From the NCBI GenBank assembly GCA_014237465.1, contig JABZFM010000015.1, positions 1 through 64,000 on the forward strand: 64,000 bases of DNA, read 5' to 3'. The stretch's first letter is position 1. Each line of letters begins with the position of its first letter. The notes beneath the pieces were generated by a model that had not been told where the DNA came from, ran no database searches, and saw only the letters and a list, made by a program, of their open reading frames with translations. The position numbers and the translations under genes were made by a program. Of this stretch, positions 32,350 through 41,049 are shown one piece after another. The DNA comes from Desulfobacteraceae bacterium. GTDB lineage: Bacteria > Desulfobacterota > Desulfobacteria > Desulfobacterales > Desulfosalsimonadaceae.

Positions 32350-34509
32350 ATGAATACCAGCGATAAAATCTGGAGAGACAAACACGGTGTCTGCCATGTT
32401 GAGGGAAAAGACAAGACAGAAGTCTTCGGACTGATGGGATATGCCCATGGAAAAGACAGGGGAATGCAAATTCTTTTAATGCGTATTCTGGGACAGGGCC
32501 GGGCATCTGAAATCCTCGATTCGAGCGATGAAGTGCTTGAAATCGACAAATTCTTCAGGCGTATGAACTGGACCGGTTCAACTTCTTCGGAAATTGAAAA
32601 ATTCTCTCCTGAGGCAAAAGAAGTAACTGATGCATACTGCGAAGGAATAAACAGGGCGCTTGCAGAAAAAATTCCCTGGGAATTCAAACTTTTCGGTTAT
32701 AAACCAGAGCCCTGGTGCGCGGAAGACGTGATTCTTATCTCACGGATGATCGGCTACCTCACCCTTGCACAGTCCCAGGGTGAAATGGAAAGACTGCTGA
32801 TTGAGTTTGTCCAGGCAGGCATGGATGAAGAAAGATTAAACGAGCTTTTCCCGGGAATCCTTGGAGGGCTCGATATTGACCTTGTAAAAAAAATAGAACT
32901 TGCCGAACGACTCGTCGCCCCGACAGCTCTCTGGAATATCGCCGCACCATTGATGATGGCATCCAATAACTGGGCTGTTTCAGGAAAAAAGACCACTTCA
33001 GGAAAGCCGATTCTATCAAACGATCCCCACCTGGAAGTAAACAGACTTCCGAATGTCTGGTATGAAATGGTACTAAAAACCAAAGACACCTATGCAATGG
33101 GCGGGACTATGCCTGGCGCCCCGGCCCTTTTAGTGGGTCGAAATCCGGACCTTGCATGGAGTGCGACGTATACGTTCATGGACGGTACGGATTCCTGGAT
33201 TGAAAAATGCAAAGGCGGCGAATATTTGCGTGAGCCTGACCAGTGGATACAATTTACCGAAAGGGAGGAAATAATAAAAAGAAAGAAAAAAGATCCCGTA
33301 AAAATAGTCTTTTATGAAAACACCCACGGTGTCCTTGAAGGAGACCCGAACAGGCAAGGATATTACATAAGCACTGCATGGGCACCTGCATTTTCTGGTG
33401 CTGTCACATTGGACAGTATTATTAAAGTGTTTGACGCAAAGACGGTTACAGAAGGAATGGACCTTCTCGGCCGTGTAGAGACTTCCTGGAATTTGCTCCT
33501 TGCAGACAAGGATGGAAATATCGGCTATCAGATGTCCGGCCTGATGCCGAGAAGACGGGAAGGGGTCAGTGGATTTGTCCCCCTGCCCGGCTGGGAAGAA
33601 AAAAATGACTGGCAGGGGTTTGAAAAACCGGAAGACCTGCCGCGATGCTATAACCCCGAATGCGGCTATTTTGTTACAACCAACCAGGACCTTAATGAAT
33701 ACGGAAAGGTTAATCCTATTAATGTTGGCATGGGACCCTACCGTTCAGACCGGATCGGCAAACTTCTTTCTGAAAATAATGAAATCACACGTGAATACAT
33801 GTACAAATTACATTATGATGTATATTCAACACAGGCTGAATTATACATGAAGATTCTTGGCCCCCTCCTTCCTGATACAAAGCAGGGAGAAATACTCAAG
33901 ACCTGGGATTTTGAATATTCTGCTGATTCAGAAGGGGCATATCTTTTTGACAGGTTTTACAAAGAACTTTACCTGGAAGTTTTCGGCAAGCACGGTTTCG
34001 GCACAGAGGCTGTTGAACATATTGATAAACACACCGGCATGTTCAACGATTTTTATATAAACTTCGACCGGATACTCCTTTCTGAAAATTCATCATGGTT
34101 TGGCAACCGGAAAAGAGAGGACCTCTATTTGCGGGCTGCTGAAAAAGCGCTGAAGGAACCGCCTGAAAAATGGGGGAATGCCAGAAAAGTAATTATGAAA
34201 AATATCCTTTTTGACGGCAAGCTCCCAAAATTTCTCGGGTTTGACCGCGGACCAATCACCATCATCGGAAGCCTCGCCACACCGCACCAGGGACAGGTTT
34301 TCGAAAGTGCCGGCAGGCAAACCACTTTTGCGCCGAGTTTCAGAATGGTCACAGATCTTTCAACAGACGATATCTATACTAATCTGGCAGGAGGACCGTC
34401 TGACCGGAGATTCTCAAAATGGTATAGCTCGGATCTGGAAAACTGGATATCAGGTAAATATAAAAAATTAAATATAAATTCTGATCAGGAAAAACTTCCG
34501 TTTAAATAA
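32350..34509 (+). CDS. Penicillin acylase family Ntn-hydrolase, apparently cytoplasmic
   Basis: 719 residues. The family nucleophile motif ASNNWAVSG puts Ser205 at the expected autocatalytic cut between alpha and beta chains. HGVLEGD, the NDPHLEVNRLPNVWYEM region and LLADKDGNIGYQ match the acylase fold, which covers penicillin, cephalosporin and N-acyl-homoserine-lactone acylases. No N-terminal signal peptide is present, whereas most relatives are periplasmic. AGGAGGG lies before the ATG. It follows a TetR gene by 14 bases. The substrate (AHL, beta-lactam or other amide) is open. Its 3' end overlaps a relic of another gene on the opposite strand. Confidence 0.87.
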   Translation: MNTSDKIWRDKHGVCHVEGKDKTEVFGLMGYAHGKDRGMQILLMRILGQGRASEILDSSDEVLEIDKFFRRMNWTGSTSSEIEKFSPEAKEVTDAYCEGINRALAEKIPWEFKLFGYKPEPWCAEDVILISRMIGYLTLAQSQGEMERLLIEFVQAGMDEERLNELFPGILGGLDIDLVKKIELAERLVAPTALWNIAAPLMMASNNWAVSGKKTTSGKPILSNDPHLEVNRLPNVWYEMVLKTKDTYAMGGTMPGAPALLVGRNPDLAWSATYTFMDGTDSWIEKCKGGEYLREPDQWIQFTEREEIIKRKKKDPVKIVFYENTHGVLEGDPNRQGYYISTAWAPAFSGAVTLDSIIKVFDAKTVTEGMDLLGRVETSWNLLLADKDGNIGYQMSGLMPRRREGVSGFVPLPGWEEKNDWQGFEKPEDLPRCYNPECGYFVTTNQDLNEYGKVNPINVGMGPYRSDRIGKLLSENNEITREYMYKLHYDVYSTQAELYMKILGPLLPDTKQGEILKTWDFEYSADSEGAYLFDRFYKELYLEVFGKHGFGTEAVEHIDKHTGMFNDFYINFDRILLSENSSWFGNRKREDLYLRAAEKALKEPPEKWGNARKVIMKNILFDGKLPKFLGFDRGPITIIGSLATPHQGQVFESAGRQTTFAPSFRMVTDLSTDDIYTNLAGGPSDRRFSKWYSSDLENWISGKYKKLNINSDQEKLPFK

Positions 34510-34637
34510 CCGGGACTGAAACGGCGGGTGGTTGATAGTCCAATATCCGTGAAGTGATCAACGATAAAAGCTTCGGCCTGATCGGCATAATATTCCACCA
34601 GGATAGAACAAAGAGAATCCCAGACAAAGGCTAACAT
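34485..34637 (-). pseudogene. Relic of a corrinoid-protein reactivation (MetH activation-domain-like) gene
   Basis: A short minus-strand frame, translated by hand, reads MLAFVWDSLCSILVEYYADQ and later LSTTRRFSPGY. The TxRFSPGY motif is characteristic of the C-terminal activation domain of B12-dependent methionine synthase and its stand-alone relatives. The rest of the domain is missing; the frame then runs into the end of the acylase gene. It is probably the remainder of a gene once tied to the nearby corrinoid methyltransferase module. Confidence 0.6.
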
Positions 34638-34740
34638 GTTTGAAAAAAATTATTGTAGAATTAAATAAATCTACACCCATCGGTTTCGCTATCATCGATT
34701 TTCATTCTCAGTTTCGATCCGTGCATGCATAGAAAAAAAA

Positions 34741-35838
34741 TTAATAGAGAAGCTTGATATCATTACAATCCATTGTTTCAACCAGAAGATCCAAAGGAAA
34801 AACTTCCAGCGGGAAGCAAACACCCTTGCAAGTAACGCGCTTTTGAAGAAGCAATTTGGTCATAGCAACTGCACTCATTGCCGTTGCCCCATAGTCAGAT
34901 GGCCCAATAATACTTATTTGGCTATCATGCGGCGTTCCCTCTTTGCGCCCGGATACTTCAACTGTCACAGCGATCGTTTCGGATTTCGGTTTGGCGGCAC
35001 TTTTAATAAAATTGAGCATTTTTCCCAATTTCATACGTGTTGTTTGAAAATGAAAAAGCTTTAAAAAGCCGGTCTTTTTTAAAAAGGAAAGCAACAGGTT
35101 AAAACTTGCCTGGTCGAAGCTCGTCCAATAATTGACATCGGAAACTGCCAATTTTTCGGATACCACAGAGGCTTCATGGAAACTGACGAGCCGCTGTTTC
35201 TGTTCTCCGAAAATGTCAGGGTAAATAAAACTTCGCTTCATCGAAAATCCCGGCATGAAATGCTGCTTCCCTTCTTTTCTAAAAATCACCGGCTGCGAAA
35301 ACCAATCCAGCATATCCGCTAAACCGGTTGCACCTACAGAGCCTTGAGTGCTTTGCATTAATCCGACATCAATTGAAGAAACTTGATCCAGCCTTTGGGC
35401 TGCCTCTTTTGCCATAATCCCGGACAGGCCCGGAAATAAGCCGGCCATCATGATTAAAGGTGTTTGTGAAGAAAGTGCTTGAGAATTTAAGGCTTGAACT
35501 TTTGCAACGAATTCAGGGTAGGCCGTTATATCGAGACAGGGAACCTGATGTTCCATGCATATTGACTGGACAATGGGGTCTTTTTGACGGGCAGCAACAA
35601 TAACGGCATGGATTTCTTTAAGTGCCTTAGATATGCTTTCCCTGTCATGGACATCTACATAACGGGAAACAACTTGCCCTTCTAAGGATCCGGCGAATTT
35701 TTCGGCACGCTCCATTTTATAATCCCCAACGATAAGGGAACCAGGGCCAAACAAACGAATTATTTCCCGACTGATCAATTTTCCGACGCCGCCTGTTCCA
35801 CCAACGACTAAAATAAGTTTCATATCTGATGACAACAT
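34741..35838 (-). CDS. Saccharopine dehydrogenase-like NAD(P)-binding protein
   Basis: 365 residues from ATG at 35838 (GGAG 7 bases upstream). The N-terminal Rossmann loop is VVGGTGGVGKLISREI, followed by DVHDRESISKAL and ITAYPEF, as in saccharopine dehydrogenase-like reductases. The substrate is unknown; these proteins reduce imines or act on amino-acid-like substrates. It lies between the acylase/relic and the methyltransferase module. A truncated flavodoxin reading frame precedes it by 21 bases. Confidence 0.78.
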   Translation of the reverse strand: MLSSDMKLILVVGGTGGVGKLISREIIRLFGPGSLIVGDYKMERAEKFAGSLEGQVVSRYVDVHDRESISKALKEIHAVIVAARQKDPIVQSICMEHQVPCLDITAYPEFVAKVQALNSQALSSQTPLIMMAGLFPGLSGIMAKEAAQRLDQVSSIDVGLMQSTQGSVGATGLADMLDWFSQPVIFRKEGKQHFMPGFSMKRSFIYPDIFGEQKQRLVSFHEASVVSEKLAVSDVNYWTSFDQASFNLLLSFLKKTGFLKLFHFQTTRMKLGKMLNFIKSAAKPKSETIAVTVEVSGRKEGTPHDSQISIIGPSDYGATAMSAVAMTKLLLQKRVTCKGVCFPLEVFPLDLLVETMDCNDIKLLY

Positions 35839-35859
35839 AATTTTGCTCCAATAATTCAA

Positions 35860-35973
35860 TTACACGTAAATCATACAATCTGCTGGAAAAGACACGAGGA
35901 ATGATTTTGCAATCTTTTTTGCGATAAATTTTGTATTCCCCGCACCAGAGTAATAGTATATTAATATTTTCAT
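35860..35973 (-). pseudogene. Truncated flavodoxin/EFR1-type 5' fragment, copy 1
   Basis: Hand translation gives MKILIYYYSGAGNTKFIAK then KIAKSF before an unrelated tail and stop (37 codons). The SGAGNT loop is the FMN-phosphate site of flavodoxin-like and EFR1-type ferredoxin-flavodoxin proteins. The AAAAGGAGGA ribosome site is intact. The rest of the gene is gone. The first ~75 bases are almost identical to 39413-39502. Confidence 0.75.
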
Positions 35974-36047
35974 TTCTTCCTCCTTTTAAACATAACTTTC
36001 CAATATTCCGGTACACCAATTGCGAAGAGAAGCAAAGAAAATCTGTC

Positions 36048-37310
36048 TTATTGGTAAACACCATACTCTCTAACAGCCTCAGTCATAGCCTCCACGTTTT
36101 CAGGTTTAGATTCGGGGGGCACACCTTCGACGGCGCCATCGATGATCAACCCACCCGTGTCGGCAAACATATCGATTAATGCTTTAACATAGTCTTTAAT
36201 CTGTTGAGGTTTGCCGGTGACAAGCAATGACCCTGGTACGTCGCCCCAGAAGACCATTTTATCGCCAAGAATCTCTTTAAATTTCTTTTTATCAACTATG
36301 TCAAAATGACCTGCTACCTTACCGGGAGGCAATTGGGCGAGATATTTAAGACGGGGAGTCATGTCCCCCTCGAAAAACGGTATTGGCGTTAATCCGGCAT
36401 CTATAAGATCTAATAACAGCCTCTTTAATCCCGGCCAGTAGAATTCGGCAAATTGCTCGTCAGACATAAAGGCTCCTGAGCCACGGTGAAGCGGAATTAC
36501 CACCCTCGGGTTACCGGTCATGGCCGCATAATTTATCGCAAACTGAGTGACATGTGGAGCCACGTAGTCGACAGCAGCTTTCAGCTTATCCGGCCGACGG
36601 TAAATATCCAGCATGGTGCCATTCAGACCCCGAAAAAAATCCGAAATAGAATCAAACGGTGCTACGGAATACGAACCGGCAGTCATGGGGTAACCCATTT
36701 CCTTTGCGTCTTGAACCAGTTGCGCCTGATGGATATTATATGCGGTCATCTCTTTTCCGGCTTCTATTAGTTTTTCCATCATCTCAGCATAATGCGGCAA
36801 TCCAGCCAGAGTCGCCCCCAGTACAGGAGCCGTGTAACCGCTTGCCAACCAGGGAATGGGCAGAAGCTCTCCGAGTGGTTTGAATATCCCGCACACTCGA
36901 GGCAGGAACTTGGTAACAACAAACCCGTTGGGATCGTCTAAAAATTCATCATATTCATCGGCCAGCATATATTCTTTATCAATATACTGGTATAAAATAT
37001 TCTCCCCCAGGCCGTGTCCCGCCCATTTAAGCGCCTTGCTGTCCATTATTTCCAGTACCTTGCCGGGAAAAAAAGTAAAAATTCCGGGTACAAAATCCCA
37101 GTCAAGTTTTTTTATCGAGGCCAACCAGGCTTCTCTCATCTTACTGTAATCGTACATTGCTTCCTTATCCGTAATTCCCCCATATCTGGTGAGAAAAAAG
37201 TTGGTTAGGCTCACGATGGGAACACGGTCAGGTTTCTTCAGGCTGACGGCATCGTTAAACCGTTTCTCGCGTGCTTCGTATAATAATTCTGTTTCGGTTT
37301 TATCCGACAT
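36048..37310 (-). CDS. Uroporphyrinogen decarboxylase (URO-D)-fold methyltransferase
   Basis: 420 residues from ATG at 37310 (GGAGG 8 bases upstream). It has the URO-D fold of MtaA/MtbA-type corrinoid methyltransferases (KKPDRVPIVSLTNFF at the start, IPLHRGSGAFMSDEQFAEFYWP, PIPFFEGDMTPRL, VAGHFDIVDKKKF). Such proteins move methyl groups between a substrate, a corrinoid protein and an acceptor. It overlaps the corrinoid protein gene by 11 bases, so it is tightly coupled. The methyl donor (methoxy compound, methylamine, thiol) is not readable. Confidence 0.85.
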   Translation of the reverse strand: MSDKTETELLYEAREKRFNDAVSLKKPDRVPIVSLTNFFLTRYGGITDKEAMYDYSKMREAWLASIKKLDWDFVPGIFTFFPGKVLEIMDSKALKWAGHGLGENILYQYIDKEYMLADEYDEFLDDPNGFVVTKFLPRVCGIFKPLGELLPIPWLASGYTAPVLGATLAGLPHYAEMMEKLIEAGKEMTAYNIHQAQLVQDAKEMGYPMTAGSYSVAPFDSISDFFRGLNGTMLDIYRRPDKLKAAVDYVAPHVTQFAINYAAMTGNPRVVIPLHRGSGAFMSDEQFAEFYWPGLKRLLLDLIDAGLTPIPFFEGDMTPRLKYLAQLPPGKVAGHFDIVDKKKFKEILGDKMVFWGDVPGSLLVTGKPQQIKDYVKALIDMFADTGGLIIDGAVEGVPPESKPENVEAMTEAVREYGVYQ

Positions 37311-37944
37311 TTTGTTTTCCTCCTGTCCATTTTTTAGCAAAAATTACAGCATCCATGGCATTGGCCCCAAAAGTATCAGCTCCGGTATACTGGCGCACCT
37401 GTTCGTCAATCATACCACCACCGATCATCACTTTTATGTTTTTACGCAACCCTTCTTCTTCAAGCGCTGCAACAACTGCCTTCATGGGATCGAATGCCAG
37501 TGTCAATAATCCGCTCAACCCAACAACTGAAGGTTTAAATTCTTTGGCCGTCTCGACAATCTTGGCTACAGGAACATCAACACCTAAATCCAGCACATCA
37601 AACCCGTTGGCATCGAGCATAGAAACGACGATGTTTTTACCGATGTCGTGAATATCACCTTCCACCGTGGCGATAATGACCCTGCCGTGTTTTTTGACTG
37701 CCACATCTTGCTTAAGATGTGGCTCAGCTTTTTCAGAAATTTGTTTCATCATATCACCGGCAAGAATTAATTCAGGGATAAAACATTCACCTGCTGAAAA
37801 CCGCCGGCCAATCACTTCCATGGCTTTTTGACAGGCTTCAATCACCTCTAGCGGTTCTGTGCCGTTATTTAACAGCTTTTCAGCAATAGCAACCGCTTCT
37901 TTTTCATTCATTTCAGTTATGGCTGTTGTCAATTTTTGTAACAT
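37300..37944 (-). CDS. Corrinoid (B12-binding) methyl carrier protein
   Basis: 214 residues. An N-terminal helical cap (LLNNGTEPLEVIEACQKAM) is followed by the B12-binding Rossmann domain, with base-off ligand motif GDIHDIGKNIV and GLSGLLTLAF and GGGMIDE. It carries the methyl group between the URO-D-fold and DHPS-type methyltransferases encoded on either side. AAGGAT lies before the ATG. An activation protein is missing nearby except as the relic at 34.5 kb. Confidence 0.93.
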   Translation of the reverse strand: MLQKLTTAITEMNEKEAVAIAEKLLNNGTEPLEVIEACQKAMEVIGRRFSAGECFIPELILAGDMMKQISEKAEPHLKQDVAVKKHGRVIIATVEGDIHDIGKNIVVSMLDANGFDVLDLGVDVPVAKIVETAKEFKPSVVGLSGLLTLAFDPMKAVVAALEEEGLRKNIKVMIGGGMIDEQVRQYTGADTFGANAMDAVIFAKKWTGGKQNVG

Positions 37945-37988
37945 AATAATATCCTTTTTAAATAAGACGTTATTGAATATTTCCCCTT

Positions 37989-38801
37989 TTAGTTTATAGG
38001 GTCGGATCTGCCAAACAATCCGGACCGATACGCCTGTGTGTAATTTAAACAGTGGCGGTCTCGCCCGAGCAGCAATTCTGATGCTAATAGAGCTTTCCGT
38101 AGATAACGATCAAGGGGATCAAGGATTGCACTATCCAGACCGGCTGCTATTGCAAGGGTTAAAAAGGTGCTGTTAATGAGTGACCGGGAAGGAAGCCCAA
38201 ATGAAATATTACTGATCGCACAGGTCAAATGGACGTTGGGATATTCGGCTTTTACCATCCGCATAGTTTGAAGTGAAATCATACCGCTGTCGATATTTGT
38301 GGCGATCGTCAAAATCAAGGGATCAATATAGATCATTTCATCACTAATACCACAACGGCGGGTTTCTGTGATAATGTTACGAATAACGTCCATGCGTCCT
38401 AATACCGATGAAGGAATGCCACGCCCATCCATGGCCAGAGCGATTACCTGGCAGCCATGCTCAGCTGCAAGTGACAAAATATGTTCCAGCCGTTCGACTT
38501 CACCGCTGATCGAATTAATCAATGGTGGCTGATGTATAACCTTTAAAGCGGCTGCCAGTACTTCCGGGTTTGTGCTGTCCAGGCATAACGGAACTTTGGT
38601 CATCTCCTGGACCGTCTCAACCAGCCAGACGAGATCCTTGATCTCTTTATCCGCTTGTGTGCCTGCGTGTATATCAAGCCAACCGACCCCTGCATCTATC
38701 TGCTGTTGAGCCAGAAACCGGATAAAGTTCGCATCCCGTTCCGCAATGGCTTTCTTAACTGGCCCCAAAGTTCCGTTGATTTTTTCACCGATGATTTTCA
38801 T
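37989..38801 (-). CDS. Methyltetrahydrofolate:corrinoid methyltransferase (DHPS fold)
   Basis: 270 residues from ATG at 38801. The pterin-binding fold shows IIGEKINGTLGPVKKAI, VGWLDIHAGT, PLCLDSTNPE, KPLINS-like PPLINSISGE and SNISFGLPSR, typical of MtrH/AcsE/MtgA-type enzymes. It passes methyl from the corrinoid protein to tetrahydrofolate. A longer frame to 38858 would overlap the upstream gene. The ribosome site is weak. Confidence 0.9.
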   Translation of the reverse strand: MKIIGEKINGTLGPVKKAIAERDANFIRFLAQQQIDAGVGWLDIHAGTQADKEIKDLVWLVETVQEMTKVPLCLDSTNPEVLAAALKVIHQPPLINSISGEVERLEHILSLAAEHGCQVIALAMDGRGIPSSVLGRMDVIRNIITETRRCGISDEMIYIDPLILTIATNIDSGMISLQTMRMVKAEYPNVHLTCAISNISFGLPSRSLINSTFLTLAIAAGLDSAILDPLDRYLRKALLASELLLGRDRHCLNYTQAYRSGLFGRSDPIN

Positions 38802-38830
38802 ATGCAATCTTATAGGTAAATTCAAATCGT

Positions 38831-39397
38831 CTAATTGTAGCGTTGATCGCCAATCCATGTCTTTAACTCACAATAGTCACACCCCTGAGATCTGGTTTTG
38901 TCCAGATTGTTCGCTTTTGCTTTAGGATTAATTGAGAAAAGTACACCTTTATATATTTCCTGATATAAATGACAATAGTAATGTCCATTCTTATTCGAAT
39001 AAAGTTGTTTATACAAAGAACATTTTGTCCAATGAGAAATGGCTTCTTTTTCGGAATTAATAATTACTTTTTTCCCTTTGATATTCAATAAGTCATGGAG
39101 AAAATCAATAATTCTAGATAAGTCCGTAGCACTTTTCGGATTCACCGACAGAAAATCATTTACTTGATTTCCAAGTTCTTTACCTAGTTCATAATGAATC
39201 TGTAATGCTCTATCAAGGGTCAAACTTCCTTCATTAATAGTGGAATCCATTAATCTAACAATCATCTCTGTATGAATCTCGTTTGCCAATTGTCGTTTCA
39301 TGATCCCTGGAATTGGAAGGTTTAATTTTACCCATACCTTGATTAGCTTGAATTGAAGCGGATGTTTTTTGAGATATTTGTATATTGAAAATTCCAT
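38831..39397 (-). CDS. Hypothetical protein, Cys-rich C-terminus
   Basis: 188 residues. The C-terminal half has a pattern of conserved-looking Cys and His (HWTKCSLYKQLY, YYCHLYQEIYKG, RSQGCDYCELK) reminiscent of ATC-hydrolase-like or V4R-type ligand domains, though I cannot assign a family. AAAAGGAAA lies before the ATG. It is first in the methyltransferase module; similar genes accompany corrinoid methyltransferases, so a role in cofactor or substrate handling is possible. Confidence 0.6.
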   Translation of the reverse strand: MEFSIYKYLKKHPLQFKLIKVWVKLNLPIPGIMKRQLANEIHTEMIVRLMDSTINEGSLTLDRALQIHYELGKELGNQVNDFLSVNPKSATDLSRIIDFLHDLLNIKGKKVIINSEKEAISHWTKCSLYKQLYSNKNGHYYCHLYQEIYKGVLFSINPKAKANNLDKTRSQGCDYCELKTWIGDQRYN

Positions 39398-39412
39398 ATT
39401 GTTTCCTTTTGA

Positions 39413-39502
39413 CTAAGATTTGTCCTCAAACGATTTTGTAATCTTTTTTGCGATAAATTTTGTATTTCCCGCACCAGAGTAATAATGTATTAATATTTTC
39501 AT
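39413..39502 (-). pseudogene. Truncated flavodoxin/EFR1-type 5' fragment, copy 2
   Basis: Hand translation gives MKILIHYYSGAGNTKFIAK then KITKSF, EDKS and stop (29 codons). It is about 93 percent identical by eye to the first ~75 bases of copy 1 and in the same orientation. The two copies flank the four-gene methyltransferase module as direct repeats. Confidence 0.75.
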
Positions 39503-39521
39503 TTTGGTGCTTCCCTTGTCC

Positions 39522-40637
39522 TCATGCTTCTACAAACCATGATACCGGCTTTCTTAAACTAACCGGATCCGGATAGGAATCTATATATCCAACTCTCATA
39601 ATAAAATGAACGTCATCCTCAATGCCCTTTATTCCAACAGTCGCGCCAGGAGCTTCTTCCAACAACTGTGAAAATGGCTGTATAGCAATATTTTTTGCCC
39701 TTGCCTTAAGCCATAGTCTTTCAAATCTTCTTCCTGAGTCAATCATCGATGACACAGAAGAATCTTTGCCCGTGAATACAATCCACCCGCCGTGGTTTTC
39801 AAGCAATTCTTCGACCATATCCAAATACATCTCTCGATTCATTTTATTAAAAAGGGATTCGCGGGTAAAGAAATGTCGTGCCACCCATCCGGTTACGCCG
39901 TGAATCGACATGGCCTCGGGCGTCAACCCATCTCTGTATTTTTTTGCATCTTCATCAGACCAGCGTATCCACTTCGCCGTCTCCTCTAATACATCCTGTC
40001 TGGCATCTTGAATTCGATTGCATTCAAGCGTGCCTTCCTCAATATATGTTGACTGCGGCGATCCTTTAGGAAAATAACAGATGTGTTCTGGAGAGTGATG
40101 CGTCAGATACTCGATATCTTTTGCCAGTATTTCTTTTTTCCGGTAGGGTATCTTTGTCATCCGCCTGTTTTTGATTCTTTTTACCAGCTCGCCATTTCGC
40201 CTTTGTCTGCTGAAGTGGATGATCGCAATTTCTGTATCAAATGGATCTTTGGCGGTAATTTGAACGTCCGCTTTATAGCCGTTGCTTCCTGCGGCAATCA
40301 CAAGATTCTCAATAAAAGCGCCAATTGAAAGCAAACAATTGAAATTATCTGAATCAGCTGCAGGCAGCCAGCATGTTTTATCCGAGCCGATAATCCATTT
40401 TTCCGGTGAAACAATTTTAACTGTCCATGGCTGTGCATTATGTCCGCTTGGCGCAAGAGATGCCATGTAAAGAATGTCCAATTCAGTTTTTGTAAGACCG
40501 TGAACATAATTTTCCTGTTCCAATAATCCTGTAAGGTCTTTCCGCCTTAATCCGCTGCAACCTATAGCCGGAAGTGCTCCTGCCGCGATCATACCCGAGG
40601 CGGCATATTTTAAAAAACAACGACGGTTTAAATCCAT
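39522..40637 (-). CDS. Tat-exported nitroreductase family protein (Acg-like)
   Basis: 371 residues. The signal MDLNRRCFLKYAASG is a twin-arginine type with a lipobox-like PAIGC at about residue 27. The nitroreductase core has YMASLAPSGHNAQPW for FMN binding and the GATVGIKGIEDD ending. It matches the longer Acg-type oxidoreductases. It is likely attached on the outer face of the membrane, reducing an unknown compound. The cytochrome gene upstream (9 bases away) may supply electrons. Confidence 0.83.
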   Translation of the reverse strand: MDLNRRCFLKYAASGMIAAGALPAIGCSGLRRKDLTGLLEQENYVHGLTKTELDILYMASLAPSGHNAQPWTVKIVSPEKWIIGSDKTCWLPAADSDNFNCLLSIGAFIENLVIAAGSNGYKADVQITAKDPFDTEIAIIHFSRQRRNGELVKRIKNRRMTKIPYRKKEILAKDIEYLTHHSPEHICYFPKGSPQSTYIEEGTLECNRIQDARQDVLEETAKWIRWSDEDAKKYRDGLTPEAMSIHGVTGWVARHFFTRESLFNKMNREMYLDMVEELLENHGGWIVFTGKDSSVSSMIDSGRRFERLWLKARAKNIAIQPFSQLLEEAPGATVGIKGIEDDVHFIMRVGYIDSYPDPVSLRKPVSWFVEA

Positions 40638-40646
40638 TTTTCCCCC

Positions 40647-40973
40647 TTATTTGATCTTGTGGCATCCAACACACTCAATCGGAGCCTTTTCAAAACGTGT
40701 TTTATGACACCCTAAACACATTTTATGAAAAGTTATGGTACCGTTTCTTCCTGCATGACACCCCGTTGATGAACATGAGGTGTCCGGGTCGCCGCTATGA
40801 TGACACACCTCGCAGCCGGAATCTTTGTCACTGCTGTGGCTGTTGTGATTAAATGCCACCCGCCCATATGGCTTGTCTTCTGTTCTCTTAACCATAACGG
40901 TTTCAGCCGCACTGATAATGCTCGAAAACGCGACCAATGTAATCAGAACGATAAGTAAGGTTGTGTTTTTCAC
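40647..40973 (-). CDS. Tetrahaem cytochrome c3-like protein
   Basis: 108 residues. After the signal (LLIVLITLVAFSSIISA), haem sites follow: CEVCHH, CSSTGCH (a CX4CH variant typical of class III cytochromes), CLGCH and CVGCH. The FNHNSHSS segment gives distal His ligands. It starts with GTG, with AAGGAAAA upstream. It is a periplasmic electron carrier, probably co-transcribed with the Tat nitroreductase, its likely partner. Confidence 0.85.
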   Translation of the reverse strand: MKNTTLLIVLITLVAFSSIISAAETVMVKRTEDKPYGRVAFNHNSHSSDKDSGCEVCHHSGDPDTSCSSTGCHAGRNGTITFHKMCLGCHKTRFEKAPIECVGCHKIK

Positions 40974-41049
40974 CTGATTTTCCTTTTCTCAAGTTTATGT
41001 TATTGATGGTATTTTTATTTTGGGGTTGATTGAACGCTAAGTTATACTG

